A stretch of 52,208 nt of DNA, from assembly GCA_948468595.1 (NCBI GenBank), contig CAOKIU010000008.1, positions 1-52,208 on the forward strand, in the 5' to 3' direction. Below are positions 33,705 through 41,718 of the stretch, one piece after another. Each line of letters starts with the position of its first letter. Within the stretch, counting starts at the first letter, position 1. The position numbers were made by a program, and so were the translations under genes. The stretch comes from an uncultured Christensenella sp. (lineage in GTDB: Bacteria; Bacillota; Clostridia; Christensenellales; UBA1750). The notes below the pieces were generated by a model. It was not told the origin of the DNA. It was given only the letters and a program-made list of their open reading frames with translations, and did not search any database.

Positions 33705-33759
33705 TGAATTTTTCCCATATAACACAAATTTATTCTAAATATGCGTCCTTTAGGGAGCC

Positions 33760-34956
33760 TCACTTGCCGCACAGCTCCAGCGTGTCTCTTGCGATGGCCA
33801 GCTCCTCGTTGGTCTTGACCACCATGATCTTGACCTTGGAGTCCTCCGCCTGGATGAAGCCGTCGGTGCGCGTGACCGCGTTCTTCTCCGCATCCATCTT
33901 CACGCCCATGTATTCCAGGCCCTCCACAGCCGCGGCGCGGATGTGACCGACGTTCTCCCCGATGCCGCCGGTAAAGACGATGGCGTCCACCCCGCCCATG
34001 GCCGCCGCGTAGGCGCCAATGTACTTCTTGAGGCGGTAGGTCAGCATCTTGATGGCCAGAACCGCGCGCTCGTTGCCTTCCTCCATGGCGGCCGTCAGAT
34101 CGCGCATGTCGGAGGAGACGCCGGAAACGCCCAGCAAACCGGACTTCTTGTTGAGGATATTGGTCATTTCCTCAATGTCGATGCCGTCGCGCTTCATGAT
34201 GTACTGCAAGGTGGCGGGGTCCATGTCGCCCGAGCGGGTGCCCATGACCATGCCCTCCAGCGGGGTGATGCCCATGGAGGTATCCTGGCACTTGCCGTCC
34301 ACAACCGCCGACAGGGAGGAGCCGTTGCCCAGGTGGCAGATGATGAGCTTGAGTCCCTTGCCGTCGGCAGAGCCCAGCATCTGGGCCGCGCGCTTGGAGA
34401 CAAAGCGGTGGGAGGTGCCGTGGAAGCCGTACTTGCGCACCTTGAGCCGCGTGTAATAATCGTAGGGAACGGCGTACATGAAGGCGTAATCGGGCATGGT
34501 CTGGTGGAAGGCCGTGTCAAACACCGCCACGTTGGGGGTATCCGGCATCATCTTCTGGCAGGCTTCAATGCCCTGGATGTTGGCGGGGTTGTGCAGCGGC
34601 CCCAGGATGATGTTGTCGTAGATGGCCTCCATGACCTTGGGCGTTACAATCTGCGACTGGGTGAAGGACGCGCCGCCGTGCAGCACGCGGTGACCCACCG
34701 CGTCGATCTCCTTCATGTCCGCAATGACGCCCTTTTCCTTGTCGGTGAGCGCCTTGACGATGTAGGCCATGGCGTCGGAATGGTTGGAAAGCGGCTCGTT
34801 GAAGACGATTTCGCCCTTGGCGGAGGACTGCTTGACGTTGCTGCCCTCAATGCCGATGCGCTCGGCCTGGCCCTTGGCAATAACGCTCTCGTCATCCATG
34901 TTGATGAGCTGATACTTGATGGAGGAGGAGCCGGCGTTGATGATGAGAATATTCAT
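33760..34956 (-). CDS. ackA: Acetate kinase
   Basis: A 398-residue enzyme that makes ATP and acetate from acetyl phosphate. MNILIINAGSSSIKYQLINM starts the ASKHA fold. GHRVLHGGASF, FDTAFHQTMPDYAFMYAVP, YGFHGTSHRFVSKRAA, ICHLGNGSSLSAVVDGKCQDTSMGITPLEGMVMGTRSGDMDP and FTGGIGENVGHIR are all present. The length is standard. It lies 69 bases downstream of pta; the gap holds a GGGCGG/CCGCCC hairpin, so transcription probably continues from pta with some attenuation. No clear terminator follows before yceD. Confidence 0.98.
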   Translation of the reverse strand: MNILIINAGSSSIKYQLINMDDESVIAKGQAERIGIEGSNVKQSSAKGEIVFNEPLSNHSDAMAYIVKALTDKEKGVIADMKEIDAVGHRVLHGGASFTQSQIVTPKVMEAIYDNIILGPLHNPANIQGIEACQKMMPDTPNVAVFDTAFHQTMPDYAFMYAVPYDYYTRLKVRKYGFHGTSHRFVSKRAAQMLGSADGKGLKLIICHLGNGSSLSAVVDGKCQDTSMGITPLEGMVMGTRSGDMDPATLQYIMKRDGIDIEEMTNILNKKSGLLGVSGVSSDMRDLTAAMEEGNERAVLAIKMLTYRLKKYIGAYAAAMGGVDAIVFTGGIGENVGHIRAAAVEGLEYMGVKMDAEKNAVTRTDGFIQAEDSKVKIMVVKTNEELAIARDTLELCGK

Positions 34957-35025
34957 GATCTAACCCCTTTTGTCATGGGGCGGAAAGGCGCGCTCTCCGC
35001 CCTCTTTATTATTTTGGGAACGCTT

Positions 35026-36015
35026 TTACTTTTGCTGGGCCTGCACGGCGGTCAGCGCGCAGAGGGAGACGATGTCCTCCACCGAGCAGCCGCGGGACAG
35101 GTCGTTGACCGGGCGCGCCAGGCCCTGCATCACCGGGCCGATGGCCTCGGCGCCCGCCAGGCGCTGCACCAGCTTGTAGCCGATGTTGCCCGCCTCCAGG
35201 GAGGGGAACACCAGAACGTTGGCATGGCCCGCCACCTTGGACCCGGGAGACTTGAGCTGGCCTACCTTCTCCACCAGCGCGGCGTCGGCCTGCAATTCGC
35301 CGTCCACCTGAAGCTCGGGGGCCAGTTCCTTGACCAGCGCCGTGGCGGCGGCGACCTTTTCCACCATCTCGCCCTTGCCGCTGCCCTTGGTGGAGAAGGA
35401 GAGCATCGCAACCTTGGGCTCGGCGATCTCCGCAATCTCCTTGGCGGTCTGGGCCGAGGCGATGGCGATGGCGGCCAGCTGCTGCGCGTCGGGCGTGATG
35501 TTGACGGCGCAGTCCGCAAAGATCATCACGCCGTCCTGGCCGTATGCCTTGTTGGGGATCTCCATGACAAAGCAGGAGGATGCCGTGGTCACGCCGGGCT
35601 TGGTCTTGATGATCTGCAAGGCGGGGCGCAGGGTGTCGGCGGTGGAGTGAATCGCGCCGGAAACCATGCCGTCTGCGGCGTTCTTCTTCATCATCATCGT
35701 GCCAAAGAAGGTCTCGTCCTTCATGGTCTCCAACGCCTTTTCCGGCGTCATTCCCTTGGCCTTGCGCAGCTGGTAGAGCGCGTCGGCGTATTCCTCCAGG
35801 CAGTCCGCCTTGGCGGGGTTGATGATGGTTGCGCCGGTCAGGTCTTCGCCGTAGGCGCGGATCTTCTCCTCGTCGCCCAGCAGGATGACATCGCAGATGC
35901 CCTCTTTGAGCAGGATGGCCGCCGCCTTGACCGTGCGCTCCTCCGCGCCTTCGGGCAGCACGATGCGCTTTTTGTCGGCCTTGGCCTTTGCCTTAATGCG
36001 ATCCATCAAAGACAT
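35026..36015 (-). CDS. pta: Phosphate acetyltransferase
   Basis: A 329-residue short-form (class I) Pta that interconverts acetyl-CoA and acetyl phosphate. DRIKAKAKADKKRIVLPEG opens it, then ERTVKAAAILLKEG, DALYQLRKAKGMTPEKA, FFGTMMMKKNAADGMVSGA, VMIFADCAVNITPDAQQLA, VAMLSFSTKGSGKGEMV, and AGHANVLVFPSLEAGNIGYKLVQRLAGAEAIGPVMQGLARPVNDLSRGC. ATG at 36015 follows GGAGG; the frame to 36081 runs through the leader hairpin. With ackA it gives substrate-level ATP formation from acetyl-CoA. Confidence 0.97.
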   Translation of the reverse strand: MSLMDRIKAKAKADKKRIVLPEGAEERTVKAAAILLKEGICDVILLGDEEKIRAYGEDLTGATIINPAKADCLEEYADALYQLRKAKGMTPEKALETMKDETFFGTMMMKKNAADGMVSGAIHSTADTLRPALQIIKTKPGVTTASSCFVMEIPNKAYGQDGVMIFADCAVNITPDAQQLAAIAIASAQTAKEIAEIAEPKVAMLSFSTKGSGKGEMVEKVAAATALVKELAPELQVDGELQADAALVEKVGQLKSPGSKVAGHANVLVFPSLEAGNIGYKLVQRLAGAEAIGPVMQGLARPVNDLSRGCSVEDIVSLCALTAVQAQQK

Positions 36016-36052
36016 TTTACATTTCCTCCTTGACTGTGTTAACATGTATTGT

Positions 36053-36079
36053 GCCCACCGGGCGCGCGCCCGGCTGGGC
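36053..36079 (-). promoter_or_regulatory. G+C-rich hairpin in the pta leader
   Basis: GCCCACCGGGC and GCCCGGCTGGGC pair around GCGC, with one mismatch. On the minus strand this lies between a TATAAT box (36097-36102; -35 TTTTCA 17 bases upstream) and the pta start, without a following T-run. It may stabilise or regulate the mRNA. Confidence 0.4.
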
Positions 36080-36139
36080 AAAAAGCATCAATTGTTATTA
36101 TAGCGCGTTTTTCCGCGTTTGAAAAGGAGATATTTCGAC

Positions 36140-37282
36140 ATGAGGGTTTGCGGCGTCATCTGTGAGTATAATCCCTTCCACAACGGCCACGCCCACCATC
36201 TCGCCGCTGCCCGGCGCCTCAGCGGCGCGGATTACGTCGTCTGCGCGATGTCCGGCCCGTTTGTGCAGCGGGGCGGCCCGGCCATTGCCGATAAGTGGAC
36301 GCGCGCGCATGCGGCGCTTTCCTGCGGCGCGGATTTGGTGTTGGAGCTGCCGGCGCTCTTTGCGGTCCGCGCCGCGCCGGACTTTGCCCGCGCCGGGGTG
36401 GCGCTCCTCGACGGCCTTTCGGTGGTGACTCACCTCTCCTTCGGCGCGGAAAACGCGGACCTTGACGCGCTTTACCGCCTTGCCGCGCCCGAGAGCGCCC
36501 AGCAGTCCGCCGCCCTGCGCGCCGCCCTGGCCAAGGGGCTATCCCATCCCGCGGCCAGAGCGATGGCCATGGGAGAGGATATGCCCCCCAACGTCACCCT
36601 TGCGGTGGAATACCTGCGCGCGCTCCGCGCGGCCGGCAGCGCCATGCAGCCGGTGCCCGTTGCGCGCCTTGCGGGTCATCACGACGCGCGCCTTACGGCC
36701 ATGCCCTCCGCCACGGCCGTTCGCCTGGCCCTTGCCAAGGGCGACGTCGGCTTAACCCATTGCATGCCCCCCGAGGCGCTGCGCTTGCTCCTTGCCGCCC
36801 TGCCGCGCCCGTTGCCGGACCTGGCGGGCTATTCCTCGGTTCTCCTCTATCTCCTGCGCACCACGCCCCCCGACGCCTTGCGCCAGGCTTACGCCATCGC
36901 CGAGGGCCTGGAGAACCGCCTGTGCCGCGAGGCCTTTCAGGCGCCGGACCTGACGGCCCTGCTCGAGCGCGTCAAATGCCGCCGCTATCCCATGGCGCGC
37001 ATTCGGCGGCTGCTGACGTGCATCCTGCTGGGCTTTACGAGCGAACGCACGCAAAAGCACCCGGCGCCGGAATACGCGCGGGTGCTGGCATTTCGCAAAT
37101 CCGCCGCGCCGCTGATGCGCCGCATCCAGCAGGAGGGGCGCCTGCCGCTCTTGGTCAAGGCGGCGGACGCTCCCAGGGGCGAACTTCTCGGGCTGGATAT
37201 GGCGGCGCAGGATGTCTGGGACCTGCTCTCCGGCCGCCCCGCCCACCGCGACCTGACCGAGCCCTTGCGCATCCTCCCCTAG
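36140..37282 (+). CDS. tmcAL: tRNA(Met) cytidine acetate ligase TmcAL (YlbM)
   Basis: A 380-residue nucleotidyltransferase-fold enzyme that uses ATP and acetate to make N4-acetylcytidine at the wobble base of elongator tRNA(Met). MRVCGVICEYNPFHNGHAHHL contains the H-x-G-H nucleotide-binding motif. VVCAMSGPFVQRGGPAIADKWTRAHAAL and LVLELPALFAVRAAPDFARAGVALLD are diagnostic. NVTLAVEYL and the C-terminal CRRYPMARIRRLLTCILLG region complete it. ATG at 36140 follows GGAG; TTG at 36119 would add seven residues. It is divergent from pta-ackA, whose product acetate is its substrate. Confidence 0.94.
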   Translation: MRVCGVICEYNPFHNGHAHHLAAARRLSGADYVVCAMSGPFVQRGGPAIADKWTRAHAALSCGADLVLELPALFAVRAAPDFARAGVALLDGLSVVTHLSFGAENADLDALYRLAAPESAQQSAALRAALAKGLSHPAARAMAMGEDMPPNVTLAVEYLRALRAAGSAMQPVPVARLAGHHDARLTAMPSATAVRLALAKGDVGLTHCMPPEALRLLLAALPRPLPDLAGYSSVLLYLLRTTPPDALRQAYAIAEGLENRLCREAFQAPDLTALLERVKCRRYPMARIRRLLTCILLGFTSERTQKHPAPEYARVLAFRKSAAPLMRRIQQEGRLPLLVKAADAPRGELLGLDMAAQDVWDLLSGRPAHRDLTEPLRILP

Positions 37283-37361
37283 CGCCGCGCTTCTTATCGC
37301 CGGGTGTCGCCTGGCCATGCGCCCAAAGTCAAACCAATATACGCAAGGAGGAAAACATCGG

Positions 37362-37820
37362 ATGGAAATCATAGCCTATGAAATGCAATATGCAAAAGAT
37401 TCTATCGAAAAAAGCAATATCGTGTGCATTCCCTTTGAGCAGAAGTATTTTCAGCAATACATGAAAATCTATAATGACTGCTTTTATGAAATGCGCAAAT
37501 CCCTTGCGATTGAACCCTATAATTTTTTAGGCGATTATGAACAGATACGAGAAAAAAGCAAGGATATTTTCTTGCTTGTAAGCGAAGGAGAAATGATCGG
37601 TTCCGTCGCGTGTTACGGAAGTGAGATCGATGATTTGATCGTCAGCAAAAAACAGCAAGGCAAGGGATATGGAAAACAGCTTTTATTATGGGCAATGAAC
37701 TACATACGCCAAAGAAGTCCTGCGCCGATTTCGTTACACGTTGCAAAATGGAACGAAAGGGCTCTAATGCTATACAAAAAAGTGGGGTTTGAGATCGCCC
37801 ATATCGAGAGGGTGCGTTGA
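37362..37820 (+). CDS. GNAT-family N-acetyltransferase, A+T-rich and probably acquired
   Basis: A 152-residue acetyltransferase. The core includes IFLLVSEGEMIGSVACYG, then EIDDLIVSKKQQGKGYGKQL with the Q-x-x-G-x-G acetyl-CoA loop, and ISLHVAKWNERALMLYKKVGF. The substrate is unknown. Its codon use is markedly richer in A and T than every neighbour (many AAA, AAT, GAA, TTT and TAT codons), suggesting recent transfer. ATG at 37362 follows GGAGG with ten bases between. It stands alone between tmcAL and the convergent ylbK gene. Confidence 0.85.
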   Translation: MEIIAYEMQYAKDSIEKSNIVCIPFEQKYFQQYMKIYNDCFYEMRKSLAIEPYNFLGDYEQIREKSKDIFLLVSEGEMIGSVACYGSEIDDLIVSKKQQGKGYGKQLLLWAMNYIRQRSPAPISLHVAKWNERALMLYKKVGFEIAHIERVR

Positions 37821-37876
37821 ATTTCGGACCGCCCTGACGGCGCTTTTCCTCAAACGAACATCGAAAGCTACCCAGT

Positions 37877-37918
37877 GTTAAAAAGAGCAGGGCAGACCAC
37901 ATTGGTCTGTCTTGCTCT
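37877..37918 (-). terminator. Intrinsic terminator after ylbK
   Basis: A 16-bp stem with two G-U pairs (37884-37899 with 37903-37918) and a three-base loop is followed on the minus strand by TTTTTAACAC. It may also stop the convergent GNAT transcript. Confidence 0.75.
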
Positions 37919-37988
37919 GAACTTATTTATGGGATTAAGCCGCTTTGCCAGGGCTTTTTCGCGGATACCGCGCAAGGACCGGCTCCGC

Positions 37989-38795
37989 TCACGGCTCGTC
38001 CGCCAGGGCCTGCTGTTTTTTTCTCGTGATGGTCTCTTGGAGCTCGGGCATCCGGCGCTCCATCTCCTCGCGGCCGATGCGGATGCATTCCTCCGCCTGC
38101 GAAATCGTGGCGGGGTTGATGTGCGCCAGCGCGGGCACGAGGTTGAAATCCGCGGTGTTGACGGTGTGCTGCATGATCTGCCACTCCATCACCTCCAGCG
38201 AGTGCAGGATCACCTTGATGATTCCCTCGCAGGGGACGGGCCCGCCGTGGTAGCCCACGTCCACGCCGATGACGAAATCCGCGCCCATCTCCCTTGCGGT
38301 GGTGATGGGCACGCGGTCCACCACGCCGCCGTCGACGTAGGTGCGGCCCGCGAGCTTATAGGGCCTGAAAATCGCGGGAATGGAGATGGAGGCTCGGATC
38401 GCCTGGTAGATCCATCCCTCGCGCAGCACCGCGCGCTCGCCCAGTTCCAAATCCGTGGCCACGGCGGCAAAGGGGAGATTCGCCTGCTCAAAGGTCTTGT
38501 TGCCCGTCAGCGTGCGGAGCAGCACCTCGATGCGGTTGCCCACAATCAACCCCTCCCGGGGGTGGCCCACATCCACCAGGTCTTTTTCGCTGATGGAATA
38601 GCAGAACCGCTCCATCAGCCGAAGGTCCATGCCGCAGGCGTAAACGCCGCCGACGAGCGCGCCCATGCTGGTGCCGGTCACAATGTCCGGTTTTAAACCG
38701 TATTTTTCCAGCGTTTGCAGCACACCGATGTGTGCCAGTCCGCGGAACGCCCCTCCGCCCAACGCCACGCCGATTTTAAAATGCTCATCCTGCAT
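37989..38795 (-). CDS. ylbK: Patatin-like phospholipase family protein (YlbK/RssA-like)
   Basis: A 268-residue serine lipase-fold protein. The oxyanion motif GVALGGGAFRGLAHIGVL is near the N terminus, the nucleophile is in IVTGTSMGALVGG (G-x-S-x-G), and the catalytic Asp is in YVDGGVVDRVP (D-G-G). FAAVATDLELGE and ASISIPAIFRPYKLAGR are typical. It is expected to hydrolyse acyl esters of lipids. It is divergent from ylbJ and corresponds to ylbK in the Bacillus ylbJ-ylbK-ylbM cluster. ATG at 38795. Confidence 0.92.
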   Translation of the reverse strand: MQDEHFKIGVALGGGAFRGLAHIGVLQTLEKYGLKPDIVTGTSMGALVGGVYACGMDLRLMERFCYSISEKDLVDVGHPREGLIVGNRIEVLLRTLTGNKTFEQANLPFAAVATDLELGERAVLREGWIYQAIRASISIPAIFRPYKLAGRTYVDGGVVDRVPITTAREMGADFVIGVDVGYHGGPVPCEGIIKVILHSLEVMEWQIMQHTVNTADFNLVPALAHINPATISQAEECIRIGREEMERRMPELQETITRKKQQALADEP

Positions 38796-38821
38796 AAAGG
38801 TTCATCCTTCTTTCATAAATT
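38792..38821 (+). promoter_or_regulatory. Candidate sigma-E promoter of ylbJ
   Basis: GCATAAA (38792-38798), 15 bases and CATAAATT (38814-38821) resemble the sigma-E consensus (ATA at -35, CATACAAT at -10) and lie 32 bases before the ylbJ start. In Bacillus ylbJ belongs to the sigma-E regulon. A motif match only. Confidence 0.4.
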
Positions 38822-38852
38822 GCATTGGAAGATAAAGGGGGTGGGCTAGTCT

Positions 38853-39956
38853 ATGCCCGAATCGCTTAAAAAAGCATGCAACGCCTTGATCCTTGGCGGA
38901 CTCATGGCGCTGTTGTTCATGATGCCCGGCGCGGCCATGCAGGGCGTGCGCGACGGGCTTTCCCTGTGGGCGGACGCGGTGCTGCCCGCGCTCCTGCCGT
39001 TCTTTGTGGTGACCTCGCTTCTTCAGGAGAGCGGAGCGCTCGCCTCCCTCTCGCCGCTGCTGCGGCCCCTTTGCCGCCTCTATCGCCTGCCCGACGCTCT
39101 GGGCGGCGAGCTATTGGCGGGCTGGCTTTCGGGCGCGCCCAACGGCGCGCGGCTGATCTCCCCGCTCGTGGCGGAGGGGATGCTGAGCCCTGCCGAGGCT
39201 ACGCGGTTTTTATCCGCGGCCACCGTCACCAGCCCGCTGTTTCTCATTGGAACGGTGGGCCTTTACCTGGGCAGTCCCACGCTTGGCGCGCTGGTCTACG
39301 GCGTTCACTTGGCCTGCGCGGCCCTTAACGGCGTGCTTTGGCGGGGATATGGCGGCAAAGAAGCTCTTTCCCGCGCGTCAAGACCGCGCGCCGGTCTCTC
39401 TCCGTCGCTGTTCTTGACGCTGCCGGCGGTGCTGCGCTCCAGCTGTCTGTCCGTCCTCTTCATCGGCGGCGCGATCGCGGTCTTCTCCGCCCTGACCTCG
39501 GTGCTCACCTGCATGGGCGTTGTCGATTCCCTGGAAAAGACGCTGCTCTTTCTGCTGCCGCCGCAGGCGGTTGCGGCCTTGGTCGCAGGCTTTTTCGAGG
39601 TCAGCAACGGCTGCCGCCTCGCGGCCCTGAGCAGCCTCTCCCTGCCGCCCCGCATGGCCATGCTCTGCGCCTTTGCGGCCTTTGGCGGCCTGTCGGTGCT
39701 CTGCCAGGCGCAGGTCTTCCTCAACGGCACGGTCAAGGTCGCTGTCTACTTTGCGCAGCGGCTGACGCACGCGGCGCTCTCCTTTGCCGCCTGCCGGGCG
39801 CTGTTCTTGCTCTTCGGCCGCTCGCTGCCCGTGTTTGCCGTCGTCGCGCCGGTTTATTTTCCGGCAGACCTGCACCCCTATGCCCTGCCGGTGCTGGCGC
39901 TTTGCCTCGCGTTCTCCCTGGCGCCCTGGCGCCGCCTCTTTCACCGCTCGGCCTGA
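38853..39956 (+). CDS. ylbJ: Sporulation integral membrane protein YlbJ
   Basis: A 367-residue polytopic membrane protein with about eight hydrophobic segments and two nucleoside-transporter Gate-like halves. WADAVLPALLPFFVVTSLL, the conserved AGWLSGAPNGARLISPLV, and SGLL-type repeats such as GFFEVSNGCRLAAL in the second half match the family. YlbJ is made under sigma-E in the mother cell and is required for spore cortex/heat-resistant spores in Bacillus; its transported substrate is unknown. ATG at 38853 follows GGGGGTGG. It is one of four plus-strand genes here. Confidence 0.9.
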   Translation: MPESLKKACNALILGGLMALLFMMPGAAMQGVRDGLSLWADAVLPALLPFFVVTSLLQESGALASLSPLLRPLCRLYRLPDALGGELLAGWLSGAPNGARLISPLVAEGMLSPAEATRFLSAATVTSPLFLIGTVGLYLGSPTLGALVYGVHLACAALNGVLWRGYGGKEALSRASRPRAGLSPSLFLTLPAVLRSSCLSVLFIGGAIAVFSALTSVLTCMGVVDSLEKTLLFLLPPQAVAALVAGFFEVSNGCRLAALSSLSLPPRMAMLCAFAAFGGLSVLCQAQVFLNGTVKVAVYFAQRLTHAALSFAACRALFLLFGRSLPVFAVVAPVYFPADLHPYALPVLALCLAFSLAPWRRLFHRSA

Positions 39957-40017
39957 TGCTCTGCGCGGCCGCCATAAAACGATTCAGGGCGGGTGCCGCG
40001 CACCCGCCCTGCCCTCT

Positions 40018-40479
40018 TTAGCGGCCGTTTCCGCCCGCGCTGTTGTTTACATCGATGCGGTTCTGATGTACGTCGTCCAGCACGCGCTTGAGGTGCTGTT
40101 CAACGCTGCCCAGCACGTCGTTTAGATACGCCGTGCAGCTATCGGCCTCCTCGTCGGCCTTATGCGCCGCCTCCTTGATGATCGCGTTTGCGCGGCGCTG
40201 CGCTTCCTGCACGATGGCGTGGCTGCTGACCATCTGCTCGAACTGGTGCTGGGCGTCAGCCACGATCTGCTCGGCCTGGTGCTGAGCGTCGGCCAGAATC
40301 TGCTCGCGGTCGCGCACAATCACCTCCGCGTCCTTCACATCGTCGGGCAGCGTTACGCGCAGCTCGCTGACAATGTCCAGACACTTTTCCACGTCCACTA
40401 ACCGCTTGCCCGTCAGCGGCACGGAGGCGGACTTGCTCAGCTCCTCATCCAAATATTCCAAAAGCGCCATTACGTTCAT
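40018..40479 (-). CDS. Coiled-coil protein downstream of coaD, function unknown
   Basis: A 153-residue soluble protein. Residues 1-45 resemble a short N-terminal helical domain (MNVMALLEYLDEELSKSASV), and most of the rest is helical coiled coil. An 11-residue unit is repeated: ILADAQHQAEQ then IVADAQHQFEQ. The tail is Asn/Gly-rich. Clostridial homologues are often annotated as ATPase or ATP-synthase-b-like on the coiled coil alone, and a DivIVA-like scaffold is another possibility; I make no functional call. ATG at 40479 follows GGAGA and overlaps the coaD stop codon by four bases. Confidence 0.75.
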   Translation of the reverse strand: MNVMALLEYLDEELSKSASVPLTGKRLVDVEKCLDIVSELRVTLPDDVKDAEVIVRDREQILADAQHQAEQIVADAQHQFEQMVSSHAIVQEAQRRANAIIKEAAHKADEEADSCTAYLNDVLGSVEQHLKRVLDDVHQNRIDVNNSAGGNGR

Positions 40480-40973
40480 GTTTCCCTCTCCTTTCGAGCG
40501 TTTTTCTCCGCTAGCGAGGACAGCACCGGCGCGGGGACGAGCTTGCTCACGTCGCCGCCCAGCGCGTGAATTTCGCGCACGAGAGAAGAACTGATGCATC
40601 CATGCTCCGGCCTGGCGGGCATGAAAACCGTTTCAATCTCCGGGGCCATATAATAGTATCCTGCCGCAATGGAGGTTTCGTATTCAAAATCCGTGACCGA
40701 ACGCAAGCCGCGAATCACGACTTGCGCGCCCACGCGCTTGGCCAGGTCCGTCGCGGCGCCCTCGTCCTGGATGACCCTGACGTTTTGCAGGGCCGACACC
40801 GCGCCGGCGATGCCCGCCACGCGCGCGCCGGCAGGGAGATAGGGTTGCTTTCGAGGGTTGACCAGCACCGCCACAACCACCTCGTCATAGAGGCGGGAGA
40901 GCCTTTGAACAATGTCCAAATGCCCGAGGGTAAACGGGTCAAAGGAGCCGGGATATAGCGCGATACGCTTCAT
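40476..40973 (-). CDS. coaD: Pantetheine-phosphate adenylyltransferase
   Basis: A 165-residue enzyme of coenzyme A synthesis that adenylates 4'-phosphopantetheine. MKRIALYPGSFDPFTLGHLDIV carries the T-x-G-H nucleotide motif. VVVAVLVNPRKQP, VVIRGLRSVTDFEYE and FMPARPEHGCISSSLVREI (with the I-S-S-S loop) are canonical. The length is normal. It lies three bases downstream of rsmD, the conserved rsmD-coaD pairing. Confidence 0.97.
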   Translation of the reverse strand: MKRIALYPGSFDPFTLGHLDIVQRLSRLYDEVVVAVLVNPRKQPYLPAGARVAGIAGAVSALQNVRVIQDEGAATDLAKRVGAQVVIRGLRSVTDFEYETSIAAGYYYMAPEIETVFMPARPEHGCISSSLVREIHALGGDVSKLVPAPVLSSLAEKNARKERET

Positions 40974-40976
40974 TCC

Positions 40977-41519
40977 TTACGCCCTTTCTATAAAGTGCAG
41001 GCAGGACTTCCCATATTTCCGCCTATCGGTCTGGGCAAGCCCGCAGGGTATTTCAAATTCCTCATCCTGCGCCGTTTCCGCCACAATCAGCGCGCCGCGG
41101 GCCAACAAATCGCCTTCCACAAGACCCGCAAGCACTGGCCCGATCAATCCCTTTTTATAGGGCGGGTCCAGAAAAATCAGATCGAATTGCTCCGTGCGCA
41201 GCTGCTTGAGCGCTGATAGCGCATCGCACCGAAGAAGGCGCGTGCGCTTCCCGCACCGCACCGCATCGATGTTCTTTTGAATCACCGCGCAGGCTTCCGG
41301 GGAAACGTCGCATAACACCGCGTCCAGCGCCCCGCGCGAGAGCGCTTCCAGCGCCAGCGCGCCGGAGCCCGCAAACAGGTCCAGCACCCGCGCCTCCAGC
41401 ACTCGCCCTTGCAGGATGTTAAACAGCGCCTCCCGCGTCCGGTCCAGCGTCGGACGGGTGTTTTCGCCTTCCAGCGTCACGAGCTTTCTGCCTCTGGCCT
41501 GGCCGGAAATGATTCGCAT
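40977..41519 (-). CDS. rsmD: 16S rRNA (guanine-966-N2)-methyltransferase RsmD
   Basis: A 180-residue AdoMet-dependent methyltransferase. MRIISGQARGRKLVTLEGENTRPTLDRTREALFNIL is the conserved N terminus. The AdoMet motif is VLDLFAGSGALALEALSRGA and the catalytic motif is LIFLDPPYKKGL. ATG at 41519 is chosen because GGAGG lies seven bases upstream; the ATG at 41525 is only one base from it. A promoter candidate (TTGTGG, 17 bases, TATGAT) lies upstream on the minus strand. Confidence 0.95.
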   Translation of the reverse strand: MRIISGQARGRKLVTLEGENTRPTLDRTREALFNILQGRVLEARVLDLFAGSGALALEALSRGALDAVLCDVSPEACAVIQKNIDAVRCGKRTRLLRCDALSALKQLRTEQFDLIFLDPPYKKGLIGPVLAGLVEGDLLARGALIVAETAQDEEFEIPCGLAQTDRRKYGKSCLHFIERA

Positions 41520-41716
41520 TCTCATCCCTCCGAATCAAACCTTTGGTTTTATCATCATACCACAAACGCGCTCATCCCACAATAAAAAATACAACGAAGC
41601 GCAAATTTTCATGTATATTCCGCGCGCGACGGGTCAAACTATTCTTGCCGAAAGCGATTCGGCAGTATCGTTGGTCACTCCTCCTACTCTACTCTAGAGG
41701 CTCACGGCCTCTTTTT
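41520..41716. other. Gap between rsmD and the deoxyribosyltransferase-like gene
   Basis: About 200 bases without a supported gene and noticeably A+T-richer than the surroundings. It holds the rsmD promoter candidate on the minus strand, a GCCGAA/TTCGGC hairpin near 41647-41662, and the plus-strand terminator at 41696-41718. No plus-strand gene ends here. Confidence 0.5.
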
Positions 41717-41718
41717 TT
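41696..41718 (+). terminator. Orphan plus-strand intrinsic terminator
   Basis: AGAGGC (41696-41701) and GCCTCT (41707-41712) form a stem with a five-base loop followed by a run of seven T in total. It is oriented for plus-strand transcripts, but genes on both sides are on the minus strand. Confidence 0.7.

Noticed and set aside
33943-36033. A 696-residue plus-strand reading frame
   Set aside because: Antisense shadow of ackA and pta; no recognisable domain.
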